DNA from: Archivesica marissinica
Taxonomy: Eukaryota > Mollusca > Bivalvia > Venerida > Vesicomyidae
Assembly: GCA_014843695.1 (NCBI GenBank)
Contig: CM026390.1
Span: forward strand, 97,706,210 to 97,770,209
DNA length: 64,000 bases
Direction of reading: 5' to 3'
Position numbers and translations under genes: made by a program. Below are positions 10,983-19,960 of this stretch, piece after piece; positions within the stretch are counted from its first letter, which is position 1; each line of letters opens with the position of its first letter. The notes under the pieces were generated by a model. That model saw only the letters and a list, made by a program, of their open reading frames with translations, was not told the origin of the DNA and searched no databases.

Positions 10983-11576
10983 TCAGACTATCCCATTGAT
11001 AGTAACTGTCTCATATGGTGCTACCGTAATCGTTTTGGTACCGCACGCTTTTACTGAGAAGGTCCGGGAGTCGAGGCTATCCATCGCCGACTTCCATTCT
11101 ACTGGGATGTCAACAGTAGAATTGTCTGAAGATGGGGACAAAAATGTCTTACTCCTTCTAAGAACGTTTGTTCCCACAATGACGGGACACGTTCTGTTAA
11201 AACTATTGTCTGGGATGACCAGAACAGGAATATCCAATTTAAAAACAGATAAAAACGGTAATGTGATGGTAGACTCAAAATAACCCGAGTACCCCATGCG
11301 TGAACCATCAGCAATTGATAAGTCAAGACCAAGAGTGGTGAGAGGTTGTAATACAACATTTGAAAGTCTCTTGAAACAAGAAAGAGAAAGAGTGGTTACT
11401 TGACTACCAGTATCAATCAAGGCTTTAAAAGAACTGCCGTTGATAACAATATCATGTTCATTCTGTGAACCTACAAGACGGTTCACAAATTGTTGTGCTG
11501 GTGGGTGTGGGTTCGTTTGGGCAACTTGATCACCAGTCCCTGTTTGGCCCTCAACAGAGACGGTATCTAGTTTAAC
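10983..11576 (-). pseudogene. pro: Gypsy protease (retropepsin), interrupted
   Basis: This region cleaves the Gag-Pol polyprotein in intact elements. The frame opens in -1 overlap with the end of gag. A short linker (TGTGDQVAQTN) leads to the retropepsin active site ALIDTGSQVT, the hydrophobic segment LDIPVLVIPD and a flap/helix-like VIVGTNVL, which together match a pepsin-like monomer. No ATG is needed if it is made by frameshifting. An in-frame TGA at 10983-10985 interrupts it. The same frame then stays open for about 50 further codons of protease-RT linker until a one-base length change in a T run at 10832-10835 pushes it out of frame with the reverse transcriptase. Confidence 0.8.
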
Positions 11577-12850
11577 GATTGGCGATATTGGGAAATGCCT
11601 CTTCCGCGACCAAATAACCTTGGTCCGGAGTTCGGCTGCAGGTGTGATCCTTGCGGATTGTAATCCTGCTGACTATAACCAGAAGCTTGGTTGCCACCAC
11701 TGTATCTCCCAGGTCTATGACCGCGACCTCTGTTGGTACTAAATGGTTGTGGTGGTAGAGAGAATGACTGATGTTGTTGTTGCTGGTTGTGGGTAGAGTC
11801 CAGCTTCTGTAAAATCTGGTCGAACTTGGAGTTGATCTTCTGGTCCATCATGTTCTCACAAGAAGTGAGTTTGGTATCAAACTGATCCAAGCGAGACTGC
11901 ATTTTCTTTTCCAATAAAGAAAACTGTTGTTGCACGTCTGAGTCCGCAGTAACTGTATTGTTCTTAACAGAAACCTTCTTAGAGAAAGGAGTTGTCTGTA
12001 GAACATTACCAGTTGAAGAAGAGTTGAGATTAGAAGAAGTCGAAGTGCGCAACATCTCTTTCTCGACTTTGCGGATTTCTCGAAGTAATTGGTTGTAGTC
12101 CGCCAGAGTATCATACTTGTGGCGGGTTTGCAGTCGCAACATATCCGAGGATAACCCTGTCCAGAACTTATGACGAAGTATGTCATTCCTTGCAACACCT
12201 GGTAACTGACCCTTATTGATGATGGCCTGTAACAACGTTTCTAGGCGGCATGCATAAGATGTTACTGATTCGTCCGCTGCCTGAGAGGAATTAAAAAATT
12301 CTGTCATCAGGTCCTCTTTGGTCGATGCATCTGAGAACATGCAGTCTAGCTTATCCATAATCTGGACAAGTGTTGACTCCTGACCTAGCGGAATCACCAT
12401 CATACGGGCAGAACCACGAAGGGAACTGCGCACAGTGTACAACAGGTTGGTGGCTGATATTTCCGGATTGTTCATCATACATTGGACTTCATATCTCCAT
12501 ATAACGTAAGGCACCTCCCCCTTGTTGATAGGTTCATCACCCGAGAAGCTGGGTATCTTAGGAGGGTTGGATGAAAACTGTGTCGGATATGGAAGTACAT
12601 TGGAGGTTGAAACAAAAGGAAATCCAGAAGGTGGTCTATTAAGAAAAGACTGCACTGGTGGGGTACTATCTGCAAGGTTGTCTGGAATGTCAAACCGTCT
12701 GCCTCTGAAAGAAGTGAAGGGCAAGGGCGGTGGGGGTGCTTGAGCCGACTTTGGAACCAAGTCAAAATTCTCACTCAACTGTTTATAAACCTGGTCCATC
12801 ATCCCCGGGGGTAATCCTCCAGGAGTGCTCTCCTTTCCTGGTGTAGCCAT
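11567..12850 (-). CDS. gag: Gypsy gag polyprotein
   Basis: A 427-residue structural protein that would form the retrotransposon particle and bind its RNA. I take the ATG at 12850 (MATPGKEST), because the frame upstream has only a non-ATG start (TTG) and encodes an implausible hydrophobic leader. Residues about 1-100 are proline-rich. About 110-280 form a helical capsid-like region (WRYEVQCMM, later YACRLETLL and FWTGLSSDMLRL) typical of retrotransposon gag domains. A coiled-coil/glutamine-rich segment follows. The tail is rich in RG and G (NRGRGHRPGRYSGG, RLFGRGRG) and has no CCHC zinc knuckle, so RNA binding probably relies on the RG-rich tail. The frame is intact and ends at TAG directly after a slippery heptamer. 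Confidence 0.88.
   Translation of the reverse strand: MATPGKESTPGGLPPGMMDQVYKQLSENFDLVPKSAQAPPPPLPFTSFRGRRFDIPDNLADSTPPVQSFLNRPPSGFPFVSTSNVLPYPTQFSSNPPKIPSFSGDEPINKGEVPYVIWRYEVQCMMNNPEISATNLLYTVRSSLRGSARMMVIPLGQESTLVQIMDKLDCMFSDASTKEDLMTEFFNSSQAADESVTSYACRLETLLQAIINKGQLPGVARNDILRHKFWTGLSSDMLRLQTRHKYDTLADYNQLLREIRKVEKEMLRTSTSSNLNSSSTGNVLQTTPFSKKVSVKNNTVTADSDVQQQFSLLEKKMQSRLDQFDTKLTSCENMMDQKINSKFDQILQKLDSTHNQQQQHQSFSLPPQPFSTNRGRGHRPGRYSGGNQASGYSQQDYNPQGSHLQPNSGPRLFGRGRGISQYRQSLN
11570..11576 (-). promoter_or_regulatory. Candidate -1 frameshift slip site, gag/pro
   Basis: The last seven sense bases before the gag stop codon are GTTAAAC, split as TTA-AAC in the gag frame. The protease frame is -1 relative to gag and is open through this point. 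A -1 slip here would bypass the stop and continue into protease. The same heptamer serves as a frameshift site in an arterivirus. No stimulatory stem-loop or pseudoknot was worked out. Confidence 0.6.
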
Positions 12851-14524
12851 TATAAAAATTATAACCAGGATATAAGGAAAATAAATACAAGAGTTGTACA
12901 ACAATATGCAACAAAATCAATAGTGGACACGCGAATACGGCGCAAAAATACCGTCGCAACCGTACGTAATATCGCGATAAATAATTGTTGAAACGTAAAA
13001 ATATTTCGCAAAAAAATTACAAACGCAAGAATTATATAATTATGCTATAAAACAAATGTATGGTTGGCCTTTAATACTCTGTTGAGAATCAACAGTAGCT
13101 AATTATAACTGTCTATACAATGCAACACCTTCAATATAAAGGCTGAACTGACCAATAAATAAGTAGGTCACAATGAAAAGGTGTAAACTGATTGTATGTA
13201 AACAGATCAGGAATTTAACCTATCCACAATCAATACTGTATACCTGTAAATAAACACAGACTATATTTTAACACAATACACACAACACAAAATGTAATGG
13301 ACTGTAAAAGAATACACAATTACTGGACTGTAACACAATATACATATAATCCTGAAAATAAATTTAATTGATTTAACAGTGATTATGCAATATGTTGTAT
13401 GGCAAATAGAAATTGGTGCTCCTACTGGCATCTATATATATACCTGAAACACGAAATTTGGAACAGCATTACCCTCTGAAAAGAATGACAACCACAGGCC
13501 TTAGCAATGGCGTATATATAACCTAGTTATATGGGTAATATTATACTGGGGCGTAGGAATATATGGGGTAACACAGATCACATAAATATAATATACAATA
13601 TAGATCTATCCGATACTACAACAACATCTACGCACTTACATACCTTTCTTTCTGCTACTCACGATTCAATGTTGCCGGAACAATAAGTTTAATTAATATG
13701 TGCAACTTGTGAATAATGACATGCAGGGATGTGTGTTAGTAATACAGAATAAAGAAACCCTATTTATACAACCAGGTAATCGAACTTCTATGTCGACACC
13801 GATTTGTATAAATAACATACACTTAATTGAATAAATATGGTACCGTATTTTTCAGAAGTAGGTCACTACCAAACTCTAGTGATACATTCACAGAATGATG
13901 ATAATTAAATAATGTATAGTAAATGAATTTACAAATGTAGCCCACTAATTACATGTATACAATTTTGAAATATATCGGTTCACAATCACACGAGAATACA
14001 ATACCTGGAATCAAAAATAACCGTCAAATGAATTTACCATGACTATCAATTAATATATCATGTACAGTTTTAACAATAACTACACACCTAGTATGAAAAG
14101 CCTAGTAAATGAAGTAGACTAATGAAATACAAATGCTTTTAAAATGAAATTTACAAAATGACTGGTACGAACCGATACCTTTCAAAAGCACAACAATATA
14201 GACAATACATAATACAAAACACTTACGTGACAATATCCTTAAACACTATTCCTGTATACACAGTTTTAACACTTCAGATTAATTAATCACTGTACATCTA
14301 AATATTTACACCTTACACTTAAAAAAACACACTTGTAAAACACACTTTCCCGTTTAAAAAAAACACTTCCACATGAAACATCCTCCTGGCGCCATTCGAA
14401 TCCACAGTGGTGATATCACTACTGTTCCCATTCGTGATGATATGCCGTAGACCCCAACTTCCTCGTGCGCAGTTTTATGGCCTGTAAGCATTTTGCCGAC
14501 TCTGGCTCTCTTCTATCATTCTTT
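12851..14524 (-). other. Gypsy 5' untranslated leader
   Basis: About 1.7 kb between the primer site and the gag start with no substantial open frame. It is AT-rich and unusually long for a leader. It would hold packaging or translation-control signals, but none can be recognised. Confidence 0.6.
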
Positions 14525-14536
14525 GACGGGGAGCCA
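14525..14536 (-). promoter_or_regulatory. Primer binding site, tRNA-Asp type
   Basis: Two bases inside the 5' LTR, the minus strand reads TGGCTCCCCGTC. This is the complement of the 3' end of animal tRNA-Asp (GACGGGGAG plus CCA). Twelve contiguous matches beginning with TGG are a normal primer site for minus-strand DNA synthesis. Confidence 0.75.
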
Positions 14537-14538
14537 TT

Positions 14539-15065
14539 TGTAGACCGGGGAGTTTATAGATATAACAAACTCTGGTTGTTTTCGTATTTTCGTATATATG
14601 GATATAAAGAGCCAGAGTCCGGCTATCAGCTGATACATATAATGTATATATGTATATATTTACTAGTATAGTATATATTAAGGTAAACAGGATAGCTTTT
14701 CAACTTATTCGTTTGACTAGTAGAGTAAGAGTGTGGGATAAGGGTCTTGAACAAGTTAGTTGGAAAGTGCACCTAATTAGTTGAGTTAGTTCACTCATTC
14801 ACACATCTGACTTGATTGTCACTCACAATCACTCACCCATAATACTTTATACACAATAGTAGTGAAGACTAGTATATATTATACAAAGACATAGTATGGG
14901 ACCAGGCTATATAATTATGATATGATTCAGACCAGTGATTTTATTAGGCCATATAGGGGAAACTATTGGGTGGTATGCTTGCAGCAGGGTTTGGACATAT
15001 TATGATGTACATGTACTAAATATCAATAATTATTACTCTTTTAGATAAATATGACATGGGTTACA
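14539..15065 (-). repeat. Gypsy 5' LTR
   Basis: A 527-bp direct repeat of 6151-6675 with TG...CA ends. It is upstream in the sense of transcription because the coding regions run right to left and the primer site abuts its left edge. Confidence 0.93.
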
Positions 15066-15297
15066 TGTATTAGTAGTATTTTAATGGGCAACTTGTTATT
15101 GAGCCAATCGCTACTAAATCTACACGTGCACCACCATACTATGGTTATACATTTTCCATGAAATTCAACTCATTGGTTACTGAGAACTGGCTTCGGGCGG
15201 ACAGACGGACGACGCCAAATCGATATCCATCGCTTATGTGCAATATACATTCATTATATGGACAGTTTCTTTTCCTTATTAGTTGCTGGTGGTGTCC
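15066..15297. other. Gypsy insertion right flank
   Basis: Resumes host or repeat DNA after the 4-bp target duplication. A cggacagacggacga stretch at about 15197 looks like the end of a dispersed repeat. Nothing else seen. Confidence 0.35.
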
Positions 15298-15451
15298 TCT
15301 GGTAAGAAATTTAAATCAACATTCCTCTTCTTTCTCCCTCATGGCGATGGATTCCATCAGGAATGAAGTCTTCAGTGAGATCCGTTAATTAATCTAATGT
15401 TTTAAAAATCCATTTCGAAATCGAGCTAGACTAAATGCGTATACACCAGAC
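15298..15451 (+). mobile_element. 5'-truncated SINE body
   Basis: Matches the body and tail of the full copy immediately downstream. Both contain the blocks ctctttctccctc-type, then gatggattccatcagg (a)atga, and both end in a tata.accagac motif. The tRNA-like head is missing. Confidence 0.65.
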
Positions 15452-15690
15452 GTGGAAGTCGTGATAGCTCAGTGGTAGCGCGTTCGCTTCACGTGCGAAA
15501 GGCCCGGAGTTCGAGCCCCGCTGGAGCCGTTACGATTGTGTCCTTAGGCAAGGCATTTAAATTCCACATGCCTCTTCTCTCTCCCTCGTGGCGATGGATT
15601 CCATCAGGAATGAGGTCTCGAGAGTGATTAGTATAAGTTATAAGAACTTGTTTCGCGATCGAGCTCAAATAAATTTGTATAAACCAGACA
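15452..15690 (+). mobile_element. tRNA-derived SINE, full-length
   Basis: The head resembles a tRNA with an A box (tagctcagtggtagcgcg) and a B box (gttcgagcccc), the two internal RNA polymerase III promoter elements. A SINE body follows, with the widespread gtccttaggcaaggcattta block and a conserved 3' end (ttgtttcgcgatcgagct). It directly abuts the truncated copy, giving a tandem pair. It is not a functional tRNA gene, because the head runs into the SINE body. Confidence 0.75.
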
Positions 15691-15793
15691 ATGCCGTGTG
15701 TGAGTAGTCAAACCCTATCTTTTCATTTGATATGTTAATAATAAGCTCGTTTGGCAAGCACATTTAAATCAAGAAATTGATCACTACACAGTG

Positions 15794-16045
15794 CACATCC
15801 GGCCAATGAAAGGGCGTGCTTTATGTACTAACGAGGTTGAGGACGAAGAACACGTATTATTATAATGTCCGTTATATGACACTCTCAGAGCAGAACTTTA
15901 CAGCAATATTAATCATGAAACTTTAGACTTTTCAACTTGTGATACAGAGACATTTCATTATACCATGTCTAATGCAAATATAGTAAAATACAGTGCCAAA
16001 ACCTATACAATTTTGATACTACGCAGAAAAAAGCTGTATAGTTAG
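15794..16045 (+). pseudogene. LINE ORF2 C-terminal remnant
   Basis: One frame encodes the end of a non-LTR reverse transcriptase ORF2: IRPMKGRALC, then EDEEHVLL, a stop (TAA), then CPLYDTLRAELYSNIN and a tail ending in RRKKLYS and a stop. The C...EDE.H...CPLY pattern is the cysteine/histidine segment after the reverse transcriptase in CR1/L2/Jockey-like LINEs. The internal stop shows it is dead. The (TGTC)n run that follows about 95 bp later may have grown from its 3' tail. Confidence 0.65.
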
Positions 16046-16138
16046 CTTGTATTGTATTAATATAGTGTACATATTAAATACTTTTATTGGTTTTAATCAA
16101 TTATGATAGAATTCTATGTTTTAGATGATTTGTTGTGC

Positions 16139-16265
<127 letters not shown>

Positions 16266-16507
16266 ACAAAATGCAGAAAGTTAATATTTATATTTGAAAT
16301 TTTGTCTTGCGAACTTAATCCGCTAACATGGCAAGCTTTACGCTAACACGAATACAATTTCAGATGATGCATAAAAAGCTCGTTTTTGTAAAACATACAT
16401 GCAACTATCACTCTGTCATCTGTAATATCAATAGAAAGAAAGGTCGATCAATAAATGATTGAATACAGTACAGAACAGAATAGAACATTCAGTTTATTGT
16501 GACGTGT

Positions 16508-16652
16508 ACATAGTGCATCGTTAGGCACATGCAATGTACTTGTAGAGGTACATCACATAGTGCATCGTTAGGCACATGCAATGTACTTGTAGAGGTACAT
16601 CATATAGTGCATCGTTAGGCACATGCAATGTACTTGTAGAGGTACATCATAT
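16508..16652. repeat. 47-bp tandem repeat, 3 copies
   Basis: Three almost identical units starting at about 16508, 16555 and 16602, each with tagtgcatcgttaggcacat and gtacttgtagaggtacat. The second block is a near-palindrome. Confidence 0.93.
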
Positions 16653-16747
16653 ACGTCCATTTAACCAGTATCTAGTGGCACATATGAGCATAATACTAAA
16701 TCACTTCAAATGGAGCAGTTATATGACTATAAACACTTGAAATAGTG

Positions 16748-16806
16748 TGTGTGCGTAAGTGCGTAAGTGCGTAAGTGCGTAAGTGCGTAAGTGCGTAAGT
16801 GCGTGC
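16748..16806. repeat. 8-bp minisatellite (gtgcgtaa)
   Basis: About seven copies of gtgcgtaa with a degenerate last unit. Confidence 0.93.
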
Positions 16807-16825
16807 GTTAAGTGCGTGTTTTAGT

Positions 16826-16897
16826 ATGGTATAACAGGGTATCGAACCTGCGACACATGTGTCCATATCTACTGGACTACTGAGCCACTACTAAAAT
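16826..16897 (-). mobile_element. SINE tRNA-like head
   Basis: On the minus strand there is an A-box-like tggctcagtagtccagta and a B-box ggttcgataccctg at tRNA spacing. The stem complementarity is poor and CCA-end context is missing, so a SINE fragment is more likely than a tRNA gene. Confidence 0.45.
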
Positions 16898-17479
16898 AAT
16901 GTTCAAAATGGCCGCCATTGTGAATTGTGTGGGTAGTCATGCCGTAATTGATATTGAATTCCTACCAACACAATGAACACATATACAACTGACACTAGAA
17001 TAAGTAAACTAGTAAACAAATATATGTTGCTTTTAATGCAAATGTTAAAACTAAATATCTATGTTGCAAAATGAGCATAATTTTATTATTTTTAAGCTAC
17101 TTGATTAATCCAGGATGGCCGCCTCCATGCACTAGTTGTAGTCATGCTCCCTGTATCATGCTCCCTGTATCATGAACTAAGGACAAAATACATCAAGAAA
17201 TATTTCTGGTCAAGACCGAACATTTTAAAATTTGTAGAGTTGGTATCTACTGAAAACACAGTTATTTTGAAAAATCTTGGAATGTTTACATTCAAAGCAT
17301 TCGAGCAAAGAAACATCTTCTTTTACTAGTCACTTTTCTCCGCAAAGAAACTCAAAATCTTTCACATATGCGTTATCCCATACAATTTGTTGTTAAATAT
17401 CTTCGTATATTTTCAGTGTTTATATTAAATGTATGTGTATGTAGGTATGTACATGTGCGTGTATGTATAAATATGTATT
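16898..17479. other. No gene recognised
   Basis: AT-rich anonymous DNA. A short direct repeat (catgctccctgtat twice, 17143-17173) is the only structure seen. Confidence 0.4.
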
Positions 17480-17718
17480 TTCTCTTTCAGGTTGCAGATC
17501 GTTGCACTATATTATACAATTATTTGAATTCAATTTGATCATGTGTAACCAATATGTAGTTTAATTCGATATTATGCTTTCAAAATGTGCATGTACTGAA
17601 TGTTGAATTTGTGATTGAACTATACACCATTGACCAAGTATTGTAATGCCAATGTTATAATGAACTCATGAGCATTTGCTTTTTGTTCAGAATAAACTAT
17701 CTATCTATCTATCTATAT
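17480..17718 (+). mobile_element. Possible LINE 3' end with (CTAT)n tail
   Basis: AT-rich sequence ending in cagaataaactatctatctatctat. The AATAAA-like signal followed at once by a short tandem repeat is how CR1/L2-type LINE 3' ends look. No coding remnant was found upstream. Confidence 0.4.
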
Positions 17719-17763
17719 TTTCAAACTTCGTTCACGGCATTTATGTTTTAATACTACTACTAA

Positions 17764-17783
17764 AATAATAATAATAATAATAA
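17764..17783. repeat. (AAT)n microsatellite
   Basis: Six AAT/ATA units. Confidence 0.85.
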
Positions 17784-18168
17784 AGACTTTATTTTACGAG
17801 AGAACTCATTGAATAAAAGTCAATCTACCATGAGGCCCTCAACTGAATTATATACAAATCAACTGCAATCAAAATATAGGACTATAAGTGAAAACTGGAT
17901 ATTGGAATTATATAGTAATGCTAAGGCTGAACAGTAGAGAATAATATGTTATGGAATACGATTAATGAGCTTTATTTTTCAAGATATATGAATGATGGTG
18001 TTCCTTTAAATATAAACCAAATGGTTGTACTTATGGGGATAAGCAATGATGTGTACTGGTTATAATATCATGTCATATTAGCTCAAGAGTCGTGTTTGTC
18101 TTCTATTACACTGCAACATGTTAATAAACGTCCGCATATTTGGTCCAACAAAACCAGATACGTTACTG
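17784..18168. other. No gene recognised
   Basis: Anonymous AT-rich DNA between repeats. Confidence 0.4.
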
Positions 18169-18445
18169 TGGCGGTCCGATTAGCGCAGTGATTAGCAAGC
18201 TCGCTTATCATCAATGCAACCCGGGTTCGATCCTCGGACCTGGAAGTATGTGAGATGGTACGGTGGTCGCCAGGTCGGATAGGTGATTTTTTTCTCCGGG
18301 TACTACGGGTACTCCGGTGTCCCCTCTCCCCCCCCCACACACACACGAATTACCACATATGCGCTTTCATCCGTGCCAACGAAGGTGATTCATTAAGCTA
18401 TTGAAGCTTGTTTCGCGATCATTGTAAAATTATAAAGTTTAAACG
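18169..18445 (+). mobile_element. tRNA-derived SINE, second family
   Basis: The head has an A box (gattagcgcagtgattagca) and a B box (gggttcgatcctcgg). A body shared with 19628-19873 follows: tgtgagatggta, then cgccaggtcgga, ctccggtgtccc, and accacatatgcgctttcatc. The 3' end carries the same ttgtttcgcgatc block as the first SINE family, suggesting a shared tail. A poly-T and a poly-C expansion mark an older copy. Confidence 0.75.
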
Positions 18446-19408
18446 TTGTTCTGAAATCTGCATGGCATATACATACACTGAATAAAATTATATTCGTCTT
18501 CAATGCGTCGTGTATTGCAACATTAACAATAATATTCCATCTGTTGGATTCCATTGTGTACATATCTACCCGTGTGTATTTGTAATGAACATGCAGACAT
18601 TATTAATCGTGCAGACATTATTAATCGTGCAGACCAAAACGTACATGTACGTATGCAATTTATCTCCATGCAAACAATCTTTGAATGAAACAATAAAAAT
18701 TGAAATAACTTCATAACTACACAAAATATCTTTAAGTTTTGAAACTTTATAGAACCATTCGCAGCTTGCGTATTTGCATGTTATAAAATTACAGTATCTG
18801 TATCATCGTATGTAACACATTGAACAAGTATATAGCAATGCGACGTATAGCGGGTGTACGACAAATTCTCCATGTACGTAATGTAGAACAAGAAGTTGTT
18901 ACATTTACATTAACAAAGAAATCACATTTAAAACTTACCGCAAATTACATGAAAACAATCCAAAACTACAAAAGCCAATCCACACACTCTGTTAAAACTA
19001 TTTATCCGAACTAAGTTGTTTCCTAACTTGGCGAGACTATTTCATACGACAACAGTTTAGTTAGCTGGGCAATATTCCGAGTTGCTGAATAAAAAACCAA
19101 TATTGAGCAAAATGGACTTCTTATTAAATCTCTGATGGTGGCACTGGTGTATATATAGGCACACATAGTTAACCACGACTGTTGGTTTATGAATATGTGT
19201 ACATCTATACACCGTAGTGTGCTTGTTTATTATAGTGTCACCATCCCAATTGAAAGGGCCAGCCATTATTGACTTATGAGACACCTTTTTATGAACATCA
19301 GTACTTCCCGAAACTTATTCATTCTCGCTAGGTTCCGTTGATATCATCAGTATTTTAAGTTTGTTTTAGGAGTCCATTGTCACATCACCAGCCATATAGC
19401 AAATCTCC
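18446..19408. other. No gene recognised
   Basis: Short open frames only. A 17-bp direct duplication (gcagacattattaatcg, twice at 18593-18627) is the only structure seen. Confidence 0.4.
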
Positions 19409-19615
19409 AGCAATTATTGGTGGAGGAAGACCCAGGGTGCCCCTCGAGCACGGACGGAAACACGGGTAGAACCACCAACCTACAACAAGCCATCTGGATA
19501 GCCTTCTCACTCGAAATAATTCGACGCCCAAAGTGGAATTCGAACCTTCAGCGGTGAGGGACAAGTGCTTTGAGGTGAACGACCGAAATCACTCGGCCAC
19601 GGAGCCCCCGCCCCC
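19409..19615 (-). mobile_element. tRNA-derived SINE, third family
   Basis: On the minus strand it starts with ggggctccgtggccgagtga (A box of Ser/Leu-tRNA type) and has aggttcgaattccac (B box). The body (gccatctggatagcc on the plus strand) is shared with a fragment at 33725-33850. Confidence 0.65.
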
Positions 19616-19627
19616 TACAGCAGTATG

Positions 19628-19873
19628 TTGGCTGTCCGATTAGCGCAGTGGTTAGCGCGCTCGCTTCTCACCAATGCAACCCGAGTTCGATCCTCGGACA
19701 GGGAAGCATGTGAGATGGTATGATGATCGCCAGATCGGACAGGTGGGTTTTCCCGTGTACTCCGGTTCCCTCCCACACGAATGACCACATATACGCTTTC
19801 ATCCGCGCCAACGAGAGTGATTAATATAAGTTGTTAAAGCTTGCTGCGCATAAAATAAATCAAGTTTAAACTA
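19628..19873 (+). mobile_element. tRNA-derived SINE, second family, second copy
   Basis: Same A box/B box head and body as 18169-18445, with cleaner boxes (gattagcgcagtggttagcg; gttcgatcctcgg). It ends in aaaataaatcaagttt. Confidence 0.78.
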
Positions 19874-19960
19874 AACAGCAGTATGTTATGCATTTATACA
19901 GTGCCCCCGTACAATTGATAAATTGAAAGTTCGATTCCAGCTAGAACCACGGTAGATGTT

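Larger units (their letters stand above)
6147..15069 (-). mobile_element. Ty3/Gypsy LTR retrotransposon, near full length
   Basis: An 8.9-kb element read on the minus strand: 5' LTR (14539-15065), tRNA-Asp primer site, a 1.7-kb leader, gag, protease, RT-RNase H-integrase, polypurine tract and 3' LTR (6151-6675). The 4-bp sequence tgta flanks both outer ends (6147-6150, 15066-15069) as a target duplication. Integrase follows RNase H, the Ty3/Gypsy order. No env-like frame lies between pol and the 3' LTR. The LTRs differ at about six positions plus a 2-bp indel, so insertion was recent. The pol region nevertheless has a stop and two frameshifts, so this copy should not be autonomous. Confidence 0.93.

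Noticed and set aside
12851..12904. Upstream extension of gag
   Set aside because: The extension begins at a TTG and encodes a hydrophobic stretch; the ATG at 12850 is a better start.
15458..15530. Functional tRNA gene
   Set aside because: The A and B boxes are good, but the sequence continues into a SINE body shared with other copies and lacks a complete tRNA 3' acceptor stem. The same applies to the heads at 18169, 19628, 34786 and 50130.
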